Shown here piece after piece: positions 1-7,982 of a stretch of 64,000 bases of DNA. Under the pieces are notes generated by a model. The model worked only from the letters and a program-made list of their open reading frames with translations. It searched no databases and was not told where the DNA came from. A program made the translations under genes and the position numbers. This DNA is from Leifsonia sp. fls2-241-R2A-40a. GTDB lineage: Bacteria; Actinomycetota; Actinomycetes; Actinomycetales; Microbacteriaceae. The DNA lies in contig NZ_JARVRS010000001.1 of the NCBI RefSeq assembly GCF_030209575.1, forward strand, positions 496,001-560,000, given 5' to 3'. Each line of letters begins with the position of its first letter. Within the stretch, counting starts at the first letter, position 1.

Positions 1-314
1 CGTGGACGATGGAAGGCGAGTACTGGGCCCGCACGCCCGCGGAGCCCGGCGACCGCGTCAGCTACGTGGGCACGGGAGGTTGTGCCTGCGACCTGGAGAT
101 CGTCTCCGACCCTTCGTTCTTCACCGAGCTCCCCCGCTACTTCGCGTTCCTCGAGGACATCTGGATGTGCGGCTACGCCCGCAAGCGCGGCTGGGTGCTG
201 CGCAAGGTCGACACCCCCGTCGAATTCGTGCTCGACGAGACCAACCAGCATCACACGCTGGCCGAGCGCAAGGCGGAGTTCTACCGCTACCTGCAGCTCG
301 ACGACAGCCGCTGA
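1..314 (+). CDS. C-terminal fragment of a possible glycosyltransferase-like protein (5' end outside window)
   Basis: The frame is open from the left edge (first full codon at base 3) to a TGA at 312-314, about 103 residues, with strong G/C third-position bias, so this is the 3' part of a real gene that begins upstream. The stretch around 'LEDIWMCGYARKRGW' resembles the acidic-Asp-Trp segment followed by an aromatic-rich helix near the end of some GT-A type glycosyltransferases, and the surface-polysaccharide neighbourhood fits. The family assignment is only a guess from that motif; without the N-terminal half no catalytic DxD can be checked. Confidence 0.5.
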   Translation, partial: WTMEGEYWARTPAEPGDRVSYVGTGGCACDLEIVSDPSFFTELPRYFAFLEDIWMCGYARKRGWVLRKVDTPVEFVLDETNQHHTLAERKAEFYRYLQLDDSR

Positions 315-355
315 CGACCGGCCGTCAGCGGCGGCCCGTCAGCGGTCGTCAGCGG
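308..355. terminator. Hairpin and short direct repeats between convergent genes
   Basis: CCGCTGACG (308-316) and CGTCAGCGG (323-331) form a perfect 9-bp stem with a 6-nt loop that includes the stop codon of the upstream gene. CGTCAGCGG recurs at 337-345 and 347-355. The element fills the 48-bp gap between two convergent genes. There is no U-tract, so termination is inferred from position and folding only. Confidence 0.4.
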
Positions 356-362
356 CGGGCGG

Positions 363-2423
363 TCAGCAGGGCCTGAACGACGCGACGTCGGCCGACAGAG
401 CCGTGGGACCGCCGATGAAGACGACCTTCGACGTCTTCATCTTCACCAGGTCGTTCCCGATCGATCGCGGCAGGCAGTACGACTGCGTGACGAACAGCGG
501 CGCCTTTCCCGCCCCCGCCATGGCCGAGCCGGACAGCGCGTCCGGGAAGTCGACGCCCGAAGCGATGTAGGCGGTCGATGCGGTCGGGAACTTCTGCGAA
601 TTCACCAGGTGGCTGGTGTCGAAGCGGTCGGAGCCTCCGATCCGCGTCACCGCCGCGCCGGCCGCTTTCACCGAGGCGTCGAACGCGGGCGAGATGACGG
701 CCGTGCCTCCGATGACGGTGGCCGTGGTGAGCTTGGCCGTGCCGAGGTAGGCGGCGGTCTGCGCATCCGCCGCGCCGTAGCCGGTCACGAGCACGACGGG
801 CTGCCCGCTCGCGCTGGCCGCGGAGGCGGCGGAGAGCGCGTCCGGGAAGTTGCGCCCCGAGGCGAAGTACGCGCCCTTCACACCGGGGAAGGCGTACTGG
901 GCCAGCAGCCGCGACGTCTCGAACCGGTCGGAGCCGGAGATGCGCTGGATGTTGCCCTGCACGGCCGCCAGCTTGGCGACGGCGGTGTTGGACACCGCGT
1001 TCGGTCCGCCGACGACGACGATCTTGGCCGGGGCCAGGCGCTTCACCTCGGCGAGGACGTTGGCGGTGACATCCGCGCCCGTGGCCAGCAGCAGCGGTCC
1101 CTTCTGGGCTGCGGCCGCCGGGCCTGCGGCGATGGCGTCGGCGAAGCTGAAGCCGGACGCGATGTAGACCACCGGAACCCGCGGGTTCGGGTACGCCGCC
1201 TTGGAGACGGCGACCGAGGTGTCGAAGCGGTCAGCGCCCTGGAGGCGGGTGGTCGCGGGCGCTCCGCTGAGCGCGGTGGAGTAGAACGCCGTCCGGCAGC
1301 CGAAGTCGCTGTTGCCCGACGGGTTGCCCGGGGCGGCGACGGCGACGATGCAGGCGGAGTACTGGCCGTCACCCGCGCGCGGTGTGCTCGCCGTGAAGCC
1401 ATGGGCGGGTCCAGCGAACGGGTACGCGTTGCCCACGTCGGGCCGGTTGCCGTTGGCGACCACCGACGTCGTTGAGACACCCGCGGGCGTGTTCCAGGTG
1501 ATCCGGATGGTGAGCGGCGTCTGCATCAGCGACTGGTCGATCGCCCAGCCTGCGATGGTGAACGTCGAGCCCCCGAGCGTTGCGGACTCGTAGTTGCCGA
1601 TCGGGCGGACGCCGGAGGTGGTCGAGCCGAACCAGTCCGTGTAGAGGCGCCAGAAGTTGCGGTTGCCGTAGGCCGAGCATCCATCGCCCGTGCCGTACAT
1701 GTTCGCGAGCGCCGCCGCATTCGGCTGATACGGCGTGTAGTAGTAGAGGGCGGCGGTCGCGGTGTTCCGGACGAGCACGTTGGATGCGCCGCACGCGGCG
1801 GTCGGGCTGTAGCGGATGGCGCTGACCTGGCCGACCGGGATCCAGGAGAAGTAGTTGGACGTGCCGGGCGGGTTCCCGTACCGCTTGAACTGCCACGCGG
1901 CCTTGTACACCTGGTTGTAGAACCCGAGCGTCTGGGGGTCGCAGGGCCCGGTGTCGGGGCAGGCGAAGCCGGTGGCCTTCTGGTACTGCCCGGTCGTCGG
2001 CCAGGTGTCGGTGACCAGGCTCTGCTCCTTCTCCAGCAGCACGAGCAGCACCTTCTGGCTGATCCCGCACGCCGCGCCGACCTTGGCGATGATCGTGGAG
2101 GAGGATTCGTTGGCTGCGCCGGCGTACGCGGCGCACATCGCATCGCCGGCCCGCGAGTACGTCGACTCGCGGTAGTCCTTGAGGCACGTGTAGCCCGCAC
2201 GGCAGGTCGGAACCTGCGCGTTCAGCCAGCCCTGGATGCTCCCGGCGTCCATCGCGTTCCCGTTGTAGAAGTTCGAGTCGCTGATGATGTAGCCGGGCTG
2301 GAAGTCCGCGCCGTTCGCCGCCTGCGCCGGAGCGGGCACCGTCGCCAGCGAACCGACCAGCACGACGGCGAGGACCGAGAGCACGGCGGTGAGCAGGCGG
2401 AACCGGTGGCGAGAAGGCGTCAC
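363..2423 (-). CDS. Secreted CWB2-repeat protein with cysteine-rich, possibly lysozyme-like N-terminal domain
   Basis: A predicted 686-residue exported protein. Residues 1-36 form a signal peptide (basic start, long Val/Leu core, AQA-A cleavage region). Residues about 45-265 form a Cys-rich domain containing 'LLEKEQSLV'; Glu133 is conserved in the sister protein at 4032-5897, and the helical context suggests a lysozyme/transglycosylase-like fold (inference). Residues about 275-380 look like the beta-rich GWAxD...HGF...GC module common in actinobacterial secreted proteins. Three type-2 cell-wall-binding repeats follow, each with a G(A/S)DRF(D/E)TS motif and FADA or FPDA. CWB2 repeats anchor proteins non-covalently to secondary wall polymers. 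I chose the GTG at 2423 because TAAGCT lies 7 nt upstream (leaderless pattern); an in-frame TTG at 2450 is the alternative. Confidence 0.85.
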   Translation of the reverse strand: MTPSRHRFRLLTAVLSVLAVVLVGSLATVPAPAQAANGADFQPGYIISDSNFYNGNAMDAGSIQGWLNAQVPTCRAGYTCLKDYRESTYSRAGDAMCAAYAGAANESSSTIIAKVGAACGISQKVLLVLLEKEQSLVTDTWPTTGQYQKATGFACPDTGPCDPQTLGFYNQVYKAAWQFKRYGNPPGTSNYFSWIPVGQVSAIRYSPTAACGASNVLVRNTATAALYYYTPYQPNAAALANMYGTGDGCSAYGNRNFWRLYTDWFGSTTSGVRPIGNYESATLGGSTFTIAGWAIDQSLMQTPLTIRITWNTPAGVSTTSVVANGNRPDVGNAYPFAGPAHGFTASTPRAGDGQYSACIVAVAAPGNPSGNSDFGCRTAFYSTALSGAPATTRLQGADRFDTSVAVSKAAYPNPRVPVVYIASGFSFADAIAAGPAAAAQKGPLLLATGADVTANVLAEVKRLAPAKIVVVGGPNAVSNTAVAKLAAVQGNIQRISGSDRFETSRLLAQYAFPGVKGAYFASGRNFPDALSAASAASASGQPVVLVTGYGAADAQTAAYLGTAKLTTATVIGGTAVISPAFDASVKAAGAAVTRIGGSDRFDTSHLVNSQKFPTASTAYIASGVDFPDALSGSAMAGAGKAPLFVTQSYCLPRSIGNDLVKMKTSKVVFIGGPTALSADVASFRPC

Positions 2424-2430
2424 ACGAGCG

Positions 2431-2436
2431 AGCTTA
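2431..2436 (-). promoter_or_regulatory. -10 element TAAGCT, leaderless start of CWB2 protein
   Basis: TAAGCT matches TAnnnT and lies 7 nt upstream of the GTG at 2423, placing the transcription start at or next to the start codon. No clear -35 is visible. Confidence 0.5.
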
Positions 2437-2528
2437 GCCCGCGCGCGCAAAGAATCAGCGTCGCGACGCAGATTTCGTGTGAGAACGTGCCGATCGCGAC
2501 GGAATATTGAGCATTCCTCGCGTCGAGG

Positions 2529-3395
2529 TCAGTCCTGCTGGAGGAGGGCGCGCAGGTACGAGCCGTAGCCGCTCTTCACCAGCGGCGCCGCAAGGGTCTC
2601 CAGCTGGGCGTCGTCGATCCAGCCGGCACGCCAGGCGATCTCCTCGATGCAGCCGACCTTGAAGCCCTGCCGGTCCTCGATCACGCGCACGTACTCGGAC
2701 GCCTGCATCATCGACTCGAAGGTGCCGGTGTCGAGCCACGCGGTGCCGCGGTCGAGCACCTGGACCTGCAGCCGTCCGGCCTCGAGGTAGCGCTCGTTGA
2801 CCGTGGAGATCTCCAGCTCGCCGCGGGCGCTGGGCTCGATCGTCTTGGCGATCTCGACAACGCTGTTGTCGTAGAAGTAGAGACCCGGAACGGCGAACCG
2901 CGACTTGGGATTCGCCGGCTTCTCCTCGATGGAGATCGCCTTGAAGTCGTCGTCGAACTCCACGACGCCGTACGAGGTCGGGTTGCTCACCTGGTACGCG
3001 AAGATGAGAGCACCTTCGATGGAGCTGTGGTTGCGCAGCGACGAACCGAGACCGGTCCCGTGGAAGATGTTGTCCCCGAGCACGAGAGCCACCGACTCGT
3101 CGCCGATGAACTCCTCGCCGATGATGAACGCCTGCGCCAGGCCGTCGGGCGACTCCTGCACGGCGTACTCGAGCCGGATGCCGAGGTGCGAGCCGTCGCC
3201 CAGAAGCGCGCGGAACTGCTCGTTGTACTCCGGCGTCGTGATGATGAGGATCTCGTCGATGCCCGCCATCATCAGCGTGGACAGCGGGTAGTAGACCATC
3301 GGCTTGTCGTAGATCGGCATCAGCTGCTTCGAGATGCCCTTGGTGATCGGCCAGAGTCGCGTGCCGGAGCCTCCGGCGAGGATGATGCCGCGCAT
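2529..3395 (-). CDS. rmlA: Glucose-1-phosphate thymidylyltransferase
   Basis: A 288-residue cytoplasmic enzyme that makes dTDP-glucose from dTTP and glucose-1-phosphate, the first step of dTDP-L-rhamnose synthesis. The N-terminal '[12 protein letters not shown]' nucleotide-binding motif, '[11 protein letters not shown]', '[11 protein letters not shown]' and 'VLGDNIFHG' are all diagnostic, and the length is normal for RmlA. The ATG at 3395 follows the rmlC stop by 3 bp, so the two genes are very probably co-transcribed (rmlC then rmlA). The other two pathway genes, rmlB and rmlD, lie on the opposite strand from 6027. Confidence 0.96.
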   Translation of the reverse strand: MRGIILAGGSGTRLWPITKGISKQLMPIYDKPMVYYPLSTLMMAGIDEILIITTPEYNEQFRALLGDGSHLGIRLEYAVQESPDGLAQAFIIGEEFIGDESVALVLGDNIFHGTGLGSSLRNHSSIEGALIFAYQVSNPTSYGVVEFDDDFKAISIEEKPANPKSRFAVPGLYFYDNSVVEIAKTIEPSARGELEISTVNERYLEAGRLQVQVLDRGTAWLDTGTFESMMQASEYVRVIEDRQGFKVGCIEEIAWRAGWIDDAQLETLAAPLVKSGYGSYLRALLQQD

Positions 3396-3398
3396 CGG

Positions 3399-4022
3399 TC
3401 AGTTGCCTCCGTTGTCGGTGGATGCGTCGAGCGACGCGTAGAACGCCCGGGCGTCCTCCCAGGTCGGGAGGAGGCCGCTCGCCGCAGCCTCGGCGAGCGA
3501 GGGGGCCTCGGTGTCCTTGGGCGAGAGCAGCGGTTCGCCGGCCGCATCCGGGAAGCGCAGCCCGATCTCGGCGTCGAGCGGGTTGATCCCGTGCTCGCGA
3601 CCCGGGTTGTAGACGTCGGTGACCAGGTAGCTGACGGTCGCATCGTCGGTGAGCGCGACGAAGCAGTGACCCAGCCCCTCGGCGAGGTAGATCGCCCGGC
3701 GGTCGGTGTCGTCGAGGAGCACCGAGTCCCACTGGCCGAACGTCGGCGAGCCGACGCGGATGTCGATCACGTAGTCGAGCACCGCCCCGTGCGTCGCGGT
3801 CACGTACTTGGCCTGCCCCGGCGGGATGTCGGCGAAGTGGATGCCGCGCACCGAGCCCCGGCGGGACACGGACGTGTTCGCCTGACGGAGGTCGAGGCGG
3901 TGGCCGACGGCCTCCTCCAGCCGGTCGAAGCGGTACCACTCCAGGAACACGCCACGGTCGTCGGCATGCTGCTTCGGGGTGATCTCGTACGAGTCGGGGA
4001 TGCTCAATTCGCGGATCTGCAC
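3399..4022 (-). CDS. rmlC: dTDP-4-dehydrorhamnose 3,5-epimerase
   Basis: A 207-residue cupin-type epimerase converting dTDP-4-keto-6-deoxyglucose to dTDP-4-keto-L-rhamnose. It shows 'DDRGVFLEWYR', the catalytic-region 'SRRGSVRGIHF' with the conserved His, and 'YLAEGLGHCFVAL'. It has a C-terminal tail of about 30 residues beyond the usual core. The GTG at 4022 is supported by TAGACT 6 nt upstream, which suggests a leaderless transcript of its own even though the upstream CWB2 gene ends only 9 bp away. rmlA follows immediately. Confidence 0.94.
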   Translation of the reverse strand: MQIRELSIPDSYEITPKQHADDRGVFLEWYRFDRLEEAVGHRLDLRQANTSVSRRGSVRGIHFADIPPGQAKYVTATHGAVLDYVIDIRVGSPTFGQWDSVLLDDTDRRAIYLAEGLGHCFVALTDDATVSYLVTDVYNPGREHGINPLDAEIGLRFPDAAGEPLLSPKDTEAPSLAEAAASGLLPTWEDARAFYASLDASTDNGGN

Positions 4023-4028
4023 CCCGAG

Positions 4029-4034
4029 AGTCTA
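4029..4034 (-). promoter_or_regulatory. -10 element TAGACT for rmlC, built on the upstream stop codon
   Basis: TAGACT (minus strand) sits 6 nt before the rmlC GTG. Its TAG is also the stop codon of the CWB2 gene (4032-4034). This would give rmlC-rmlA a leaderless promoter independent of read-through. Confidence 0.5.
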
Positions 4035-5897
4035 CTGGCAGACCGCCAGGGCCTTCACGGGCCCTCCCAGGGCGTTCACACCTCCCAGCAGAACGATCCC
4101 CTTGGAGCGGAGCGCGAGGTTGGCCGCGCCGGGGTAGACGCAGCCCACGGGCGACACCAGCAGCGGGCCGCCGGCCCGTCCCGCCCACGCCGCTCCGGCG
4201 AGCGCGTCGGGGAACGAGGTCCCGGAGGCGAAGAAGGAGGCGTTGGTCGCGGAGGGGAACGCGTCAGCGTTGACCGCGATGCTGGTCGCGAAACGGTCGG
4301 ACCCGCTCAGCCTCTTCACCGAGAAGCCGGCATTCGTCAGGCTCTTCTGGAAGCCGTTGGAGATGATCGTGGTCCCGCCGACGAGCTTCACGGTGGTGAC
4401 GTGGAGGTCCTTCAGTCCCTGCAGGGTGCCTGCATCGACGGATCCGAGCGCGCCGTTCACCAGGAGCACCGGCTGCGACTTCGCACCGGCCGCTCCGCCC
4501 GCGGACAGCGCGTCCGGGAAGCCCAGTCCCGAGGCGAGGTAGGCGGTCGTCGAGCTGCCGAAGGCGTTCTTGGCGATGAGCACGGAGGTGTTGAAGCGGT
4601 CATACCCGCCGATCCGCGTGATCGCGGGCTGGACGGTCGCGAGCCGCTGCAGCACGGCCTGGGTGATCACGGTGGCTCCGCCCGCGACGTAGATGTGCTT
4701 GGGCTTCAGTCGCGCCAGCTCGGTCATGATCACCTGCGGGACGGCCGTCGTCTGCACCAGCAGCAGCGGCCCTCCGAGCTTGGCGGCAGCTGGCGCCGCG
4801 GCGAGCGCGTCCGGGAAGTTGAGCCCGTTCGCGATGTACACGGCGTTGACGCCGGGCGTCGGGTACGCGGCCTTCGAGATGGCCGCGGCCGTCTCGAACC
4901 GGTCACCGCCGGCGATGCGGGTCGTGGCGGGGACCGACCCTGCCGTCGAGGAGCCGTACCAGGCGTTGAAGAGCATCCAGAAGTTGCGGATGCCGTAGGC
5001 GGAGCAGGCGTTCCCCTCACCCGGGTAGCTCGCGAGCGAGGCCGCGTTCGGCGTGTACGGGGTGTAGTAGTACAGCGCCGCGGTCGCTTTGTTCTGCACT
5101 GCGACCTGCTTGCTTCCGCAGGACGCGTCGAGGTTGTACCGGACCGCGCTGACCTTGCCCACCGGGAACCAGTCGAAGTACGACGAGTCGATCCCGTACT
5201 GCTTGAACTGCCACGCCGCGCCGAAGACCTGGTTGAAGAAGCCGGTCGAGGTGGGCGTGTTGTCGCAGTTCGGGTCGGCGCCCACATCCGGGCAGTTCCA
5301 GCCCGTGGCGTGGTCGTACATCCACTTGGTCGGCGCTGCCGTGCTGACGAGTCCCTGCTCCTTCTGCACCATCGTCACGAGCACGGCCGGGTTGATGCCG
5401 CAGGCGGCACCGACGGCGGCGAAGATCTTCGCGGCCGTCGCGTTGGTCTGGGCGGCGAGGGCCGCGCATGCAGCGCCACCCGCCTTGGCCGGCGTGGTGG
5501 CCGTGTAGTCCTTGAGGCAGACCGCCTCGCTCGTGGCGCGACAGCCGGAACCCTTGGTGGTGAGGAGGCTCTGGATCGTCGCAGCGGACCAGGCGGTCCC
5601 GTTGTAGAACACCGCATCGCTCACCAGATCGCCGTCGACGAACTTCGACGGGTCGGCGTCGGCGGCGCCGAACGGCTGCACCGAGCCGGCGAGGCCTTCT
5701 GCGAGGTACTGGTTCTGCTGCTCGTCGCTCGGCTGCGCAGCCGCCGAGCGCGCCTGCGCCGCGTAGTAGGCCTCGGCGTTCGGCGAGTCGTCCGCGGACG
5801 CGGGCGCCGTGACCGCGAGCGTGCCTCCCACCACGGCGACAGCGAGCACAGCAGTGACCAATGCGCGGGTCCGAGCCCGCATTCCCCCCAAGAGCAT
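4032..5897 (-). CDS. Secreted CWB2-repeat protein, paralogue of the 363-2423 protein
   Basis: A predicted 621-residue exported protein with a signal peptide at about residues 1-35 and a polar linker, then the same Cys-rich domain as in the 363-2423 protein (about residues 90-320). Shared landmarks are 'SDAVFYNG', 'CLKDY', 'VGAACGI', 'QKEQGLV' (Glu180 matches Glu133 of the paralogue), 'AAWQFK', 'ALYYYTPY' and 'NACSAYG'. Three CWB2 repeats with GG(D/Y)DRF or GSDRF motifs complete the protein; the intervening beta-rich module of the paralogue is absent. The open frame extends upstream antisense to rmlB, but the ATG at 5897 is preferred: it starts a signal peptide and TATGTT lies 6 nt upstream. 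It probably acts in the wall; no catalytic activity is shown by sequence alone. Confidence 0.86.
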   Translation of the reverse strand: MLLGGMRARTRALVTAVLAVAVVGGTLAVTAPASADDSPNAEAYYAAQARSAAAQPSDEQQNQYLAEGLAGSVQPFGAADADPSKFVDGDLVSDAVFYNGTAWSAATIQSLLTTKGSGCRATSEAVCLKDYTATTPAKAGGAACAALAAQTNATAAKIFAAVGAACGINPAVLVTMVQKEQGLVSTAAPTKWMYDHATGWNCPDVGADPNCDNTPTSTGFFNQVFGAAWQFKQYGIDSSYFDWFPVGKVSAVRYNLDASCGSKQVAVQNKATAALYYYTPYTPNAASLASYPGEGNACSAYGIRNFWMLFNAWYGSSTAGSVPATTRIAGGDRFETAAAISKAAYPTPGVNAVYIANGLNFPDALAAAPAAAKLGGPLLLVQTTAVPQVIMTELARLKPKHIYVAGGATVITQAVLQRLATVQPAITRIGGYDRFNTSVLIAKNAFGSSTTAYLASGLGFPDALSAGGAAGAKSQPVLLVNGALGSVDAGTLQGLKDLHVTTVKLVGGTTIISNGFQKSLTNAGFSVKRLSGSDRFATSIAVNADAFPSATNASFFASGTSFPDALAGAAWAGRAGGPLLVSPVGCVYPGAANLALRSKGIVLLGGVNALGGPVKALAVCQ

Positions 5898-5903
5898 GAT
5901 CCG

Positions 5904-5909
5904 AACATA
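5904..5909 (-). promoter_or_regulatory. -10 element TATGTT, leaderless start of second CWB2 protein
   Basis: TATGTT is 6 nt upstream of the ATG at 5897 on the minus strand, the spacing expected for a leaderless mRNA. A possible -35 (TTGCGG) lies about 19 nt further upstream. Confidence 0.5.
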
Positions 5910-5977
5910 CCGTGCCGTATGTAGCCGACCGCAAGGGCTGACCGTTTCCCGATGTCTCCCCCGAGCCACCCACCCGG

Positions 5978-5983
5978 TAGAAT
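5978..5983 (+). promoter_or_regulatory. -10 element TAGAAT upstream of rmlB
   Basis: TAGAAT is a near-consensus -10 hexamer 43 nt before the rmlB ATG, so this transcript would have a leader of roughly 35 nt carrying a GAGG/AGG ribosome-binding region. The promoter is back to back with that of the second CWB2 gene. Confidence 0.5.
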
Positions 5984-6026
5984 CTCCCGGGAAATCTCCG
6001 ACTCCCCGAGGCAGGTCCCCTACTCC

Positions 6027-7016
6027 ATGAAGATTCTCGTCACCGGCGGCGCCGGTTTCATCGGCTCCAACTTCGTCCGTCGCACTCTGCAGGACGCATA
6101 CCCCGGCCTCGAGGGCGCCGAGGTCGTCGTTCTCGACGCACTGACCTACTCCGGCAACCTCGCCAACCTGGCGCCGGTCGCCGACTCGCCCCGCTACACC
6201 TTCGTGAAGGGCGACATCCGCGACGGCGGACTGCTCGACGAGCTGTTCCCGACGGTCGACGCCGTGGTCCACTTCGCCGCCGAGTCGCACGTCGACCGTT
6301 CGGTGCGCGACGCCTCGATCTTCGTCGAGACCAACGTCCTCGGCACGCAGCAGCTGCTCGACGCGGCCCTGCGCAACAACCTGAAGCGCTTCGTCCACGT
6401 CTCCACCGACGAGGTCTACGGCTCCATCGCCGAGGGCTCGTGGGCCGAGGACCGCCCGCTGGAGCCGAACTCGCCGTACTCGGCCTCCAAGGCGGGGAGC
6501 GACCTGCTCGCGCGCAGCTACTTCCGCACCCACGGTCTCAACCTGTCGATCACGCGCTGCTCGAACAACTACGGGCCGTACCACTTCCCCGAGAAGGTCA
6601 TCCCGCTCTTCGTCACCAACCTGATCGACGACAAGCACGTCCCGCTCTACGGCGAGGGCAACAACATCCGCGACTGGCTGCACGTCGACGACCACACCCG
6701 CGGCATCGCGATGGTGCTCGTGAACGGGCGCGCGGGCGAGATCTACAACATCGGCGGCGGCACCGAGCTCACCAACAAGGAGCTCACGCAGCTGCTGCTC
6801 GACGCGACCGGCAAGGACTGGTCGTACGTCGACCGCGTCGCCGACCGCCTCGGCCACGACCTGCGGTACTCGGTCGACATCTCCAAGATCCAGTCCGAGC
6901 TCGGCTACGAGCCGCTGGTCCCGTTCCAGCAGGGTCTGGCCGACGTGGTGCAGTGGTACCGCGACAACCGCGCCTGGTGGGAGCCGCTGAAGGCCCGCGC
7001 GGCGCTCGACAACTGA
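6027..7016 (+). CDS. rmlB: dTDP-glucose 4,6-dehydratase
   Basis: A 329-residue extended short-chain dehydrogenase that converts dTDP-glucose to dTDP-4-keto-6-deoxyglucose. It has the NAD-binding 'GGAGFIGSNF' at residues 7-16, 'HFAAESHVDRS', the 'STDEVYG' segment with the catalytic Asp-Glu pair, and the Y151xxxK155 pair in 'YSASK'. The length is normal. The ATG at 6027 follows a purine-rich site; an in-frame ATG at 5952 would add 25 residues unlike the family. The stop overlaps the rmlD start as TGATG. Confidence 0.96.
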   Translation: MKILVTGGAGFIGSNFVRRTLQDAYPGLEGAEVVVLDALTYSGNLANLAPVADSPRYTFVKGDIRDGGLLDELFPTVDAVVHFAAESHVDRSVRDASIFVETNVLGTQQLLDAALRNNLKRFVHVSTDEVYGSIAEGSWAEDRPLEPNSPYSASKAGSDLLARSYFRTHGLNLSITRCSNNYGPYHFPEKVIPLFVTNLIDDKHVPLYGEGNNIRDWLHVDDHTRGIAMVLVNGRAGEIYNIGGGTELTNKELTQLLLDATGKDWSYVDRVADRLGHDLRYSVDISKIQSELGYEPLVPFQQGLADVVQWYRDNRAWWEPLKARAALDN

Positions 7017-7867
7017 TGCGCTACCTCATCGCCGGTGCGGCCGGGATGCTCGGCCGCGACCTGCAGAAGGCACTCGCCGGCCGCGAGGTCACGGCGCTGA
7101 CCCGCGCCGACCTCGACGTCACGGACCGGGATGCGGTGCTCGCGGCGGTCGCCGGCCACGATGTGGTAATCAACGCGTCCGCCTACACCAAGGTGGATGA
7201 CGCGGAGACCCACGAGGACGAGGCGTACGCCATCAACGCGCGCGGCACGGAGAACCTCGCCGTCGCCGCCGCGGAGCACGGAGCCCGCTTCGTGACCGTC
7301 TCCACCGACTACGTCTTCGACGGCCACGCCTCGGAGCCGTACGCCGAGGACACCCCCCGCGACCCGATCAACGCCTACGGACGCACGAAGGCGGCCGGCG
7401 AGGAGCTGGCGCTGGCGGCGCATCCCGAGGGCACCTTCGTCGTGCGCACGGCCTGGCTGTACGGCGCCGGCGGTCCCAACTTCGCCAAGACCATGGTGAA
7501 GCTCGCGGGCAGCCATGAGACGGTGAGCGTCGTCGACGACCAGGCCGGCCAGCCGACGTGGACGGGCGACCTCGCGGCCCAGATCGTGGCGCTCCTCGAC
7601 GCGGAGGCGCCCGCGGGCGTCTACCACGGCACGAACTCCGGCGAGACGACCTGGTTCGGGTTCGCGCGGGCGGTCTTCGCCCAGGCCGGGCTCGACCCCG
7701 AGCGCGTCACGCCGACGGACAGCTCCACCTTCGTGCGCCCCGCGCCGCGCCCCTCCTACTCGGTGCTCGGACACGACGCCTGGACCGCGGCGGGGCTCGC
7801 CCCGATGCGTCCCTGGGAGGATGCGCTCGCGGCCGCGGCGACGGACGGACTGTTCGCCGCACCGTAG
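7016..7867 (+). CDS. rmlD: dTDP-4-dehydrorhamnose reductase
   Basis: A 283-residue enzyme catalysing the last step of dTDP-L-rhamnose synthesis with NAD(P)H. It shows the 'GAAGMLGRDL' nucleotide-binding loop at the N-terminus, 'NASAYTKVDDAE', 'STDYVFDG', and the Y121xxxK125 pair in 'YGRTK'. Its ATG overlaps the rmlB stop codon by one base, indicating translational coupling. Together with rmlA, rmlB and rmlC this completes the four-enzyme pathway within 5.4 kb. Confidence 0.95.
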   Translation: MRYLIAGAAGMLGRDLQKALAGREVTALTRADLDVTDRDAVLAAVAGHDVVINASAYTKVDDAETHEDEAYAINARGTENLAVAAAEHGARFVTVSTDYVFDGHASEPYAEDTPRDPINAYGRTKAAGEELALAAHPEGTFVVRTAWLYGAGGPNFAKTMVKLAGSHETVSVVDDQAGQPTWTGDLAAQIVALLDAEAPAGVYHGTNSGETTWFGFARAVFAQAGLDPERVTPTDSSTFVRPAPRPSYSVLGHDAWTAAGLAPMRPWEDALAAAATDGLFAAP

Positions 7868-7884
7868 ATCGGGGCGAGTCGGGT

Positions 7885-7908
7885 TTGCCCTCTCGCCTCA
7901 GCGGGCAA
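7885..7908 (+). terminator. Weak stem-loop after rmlD
   Basis: TTGCCC (7885-7890) pairs with GGGCAA (7903-7908) across a 12-nt loop and is followed by TATCTTT. A competing GGCGAG/CTCGCC pairing overlaps it. It is a plausible but weak intrinsic terminator for rmlB-rmlD. Confidence 0.35.
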
Positions 7909-7982
7909 TATCTTTGTGCGATCACCGTCTGCGTGGGGGAACGGGGACAGTAAGCGATCCTGCGCCTGTCCTCGAGGGAACC

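Noticed and set aside
3027-5924. Plus-strand open frame of 965 codons opposite rmlA, rmlC and the CWB2 gene
   Set aside because: It is antisense to three well-supported genes, lacks any domain, and is Arg/Gly/Val-rich as expected for the shadow of high-GC coding DNA.
5898-6857. Upstream extension of the second CWB2 gene on the minus strand
   Set aside because: The extension lies opposite rmlB, shows no protein-like composition, and would bury the signal peptide inside the protein.
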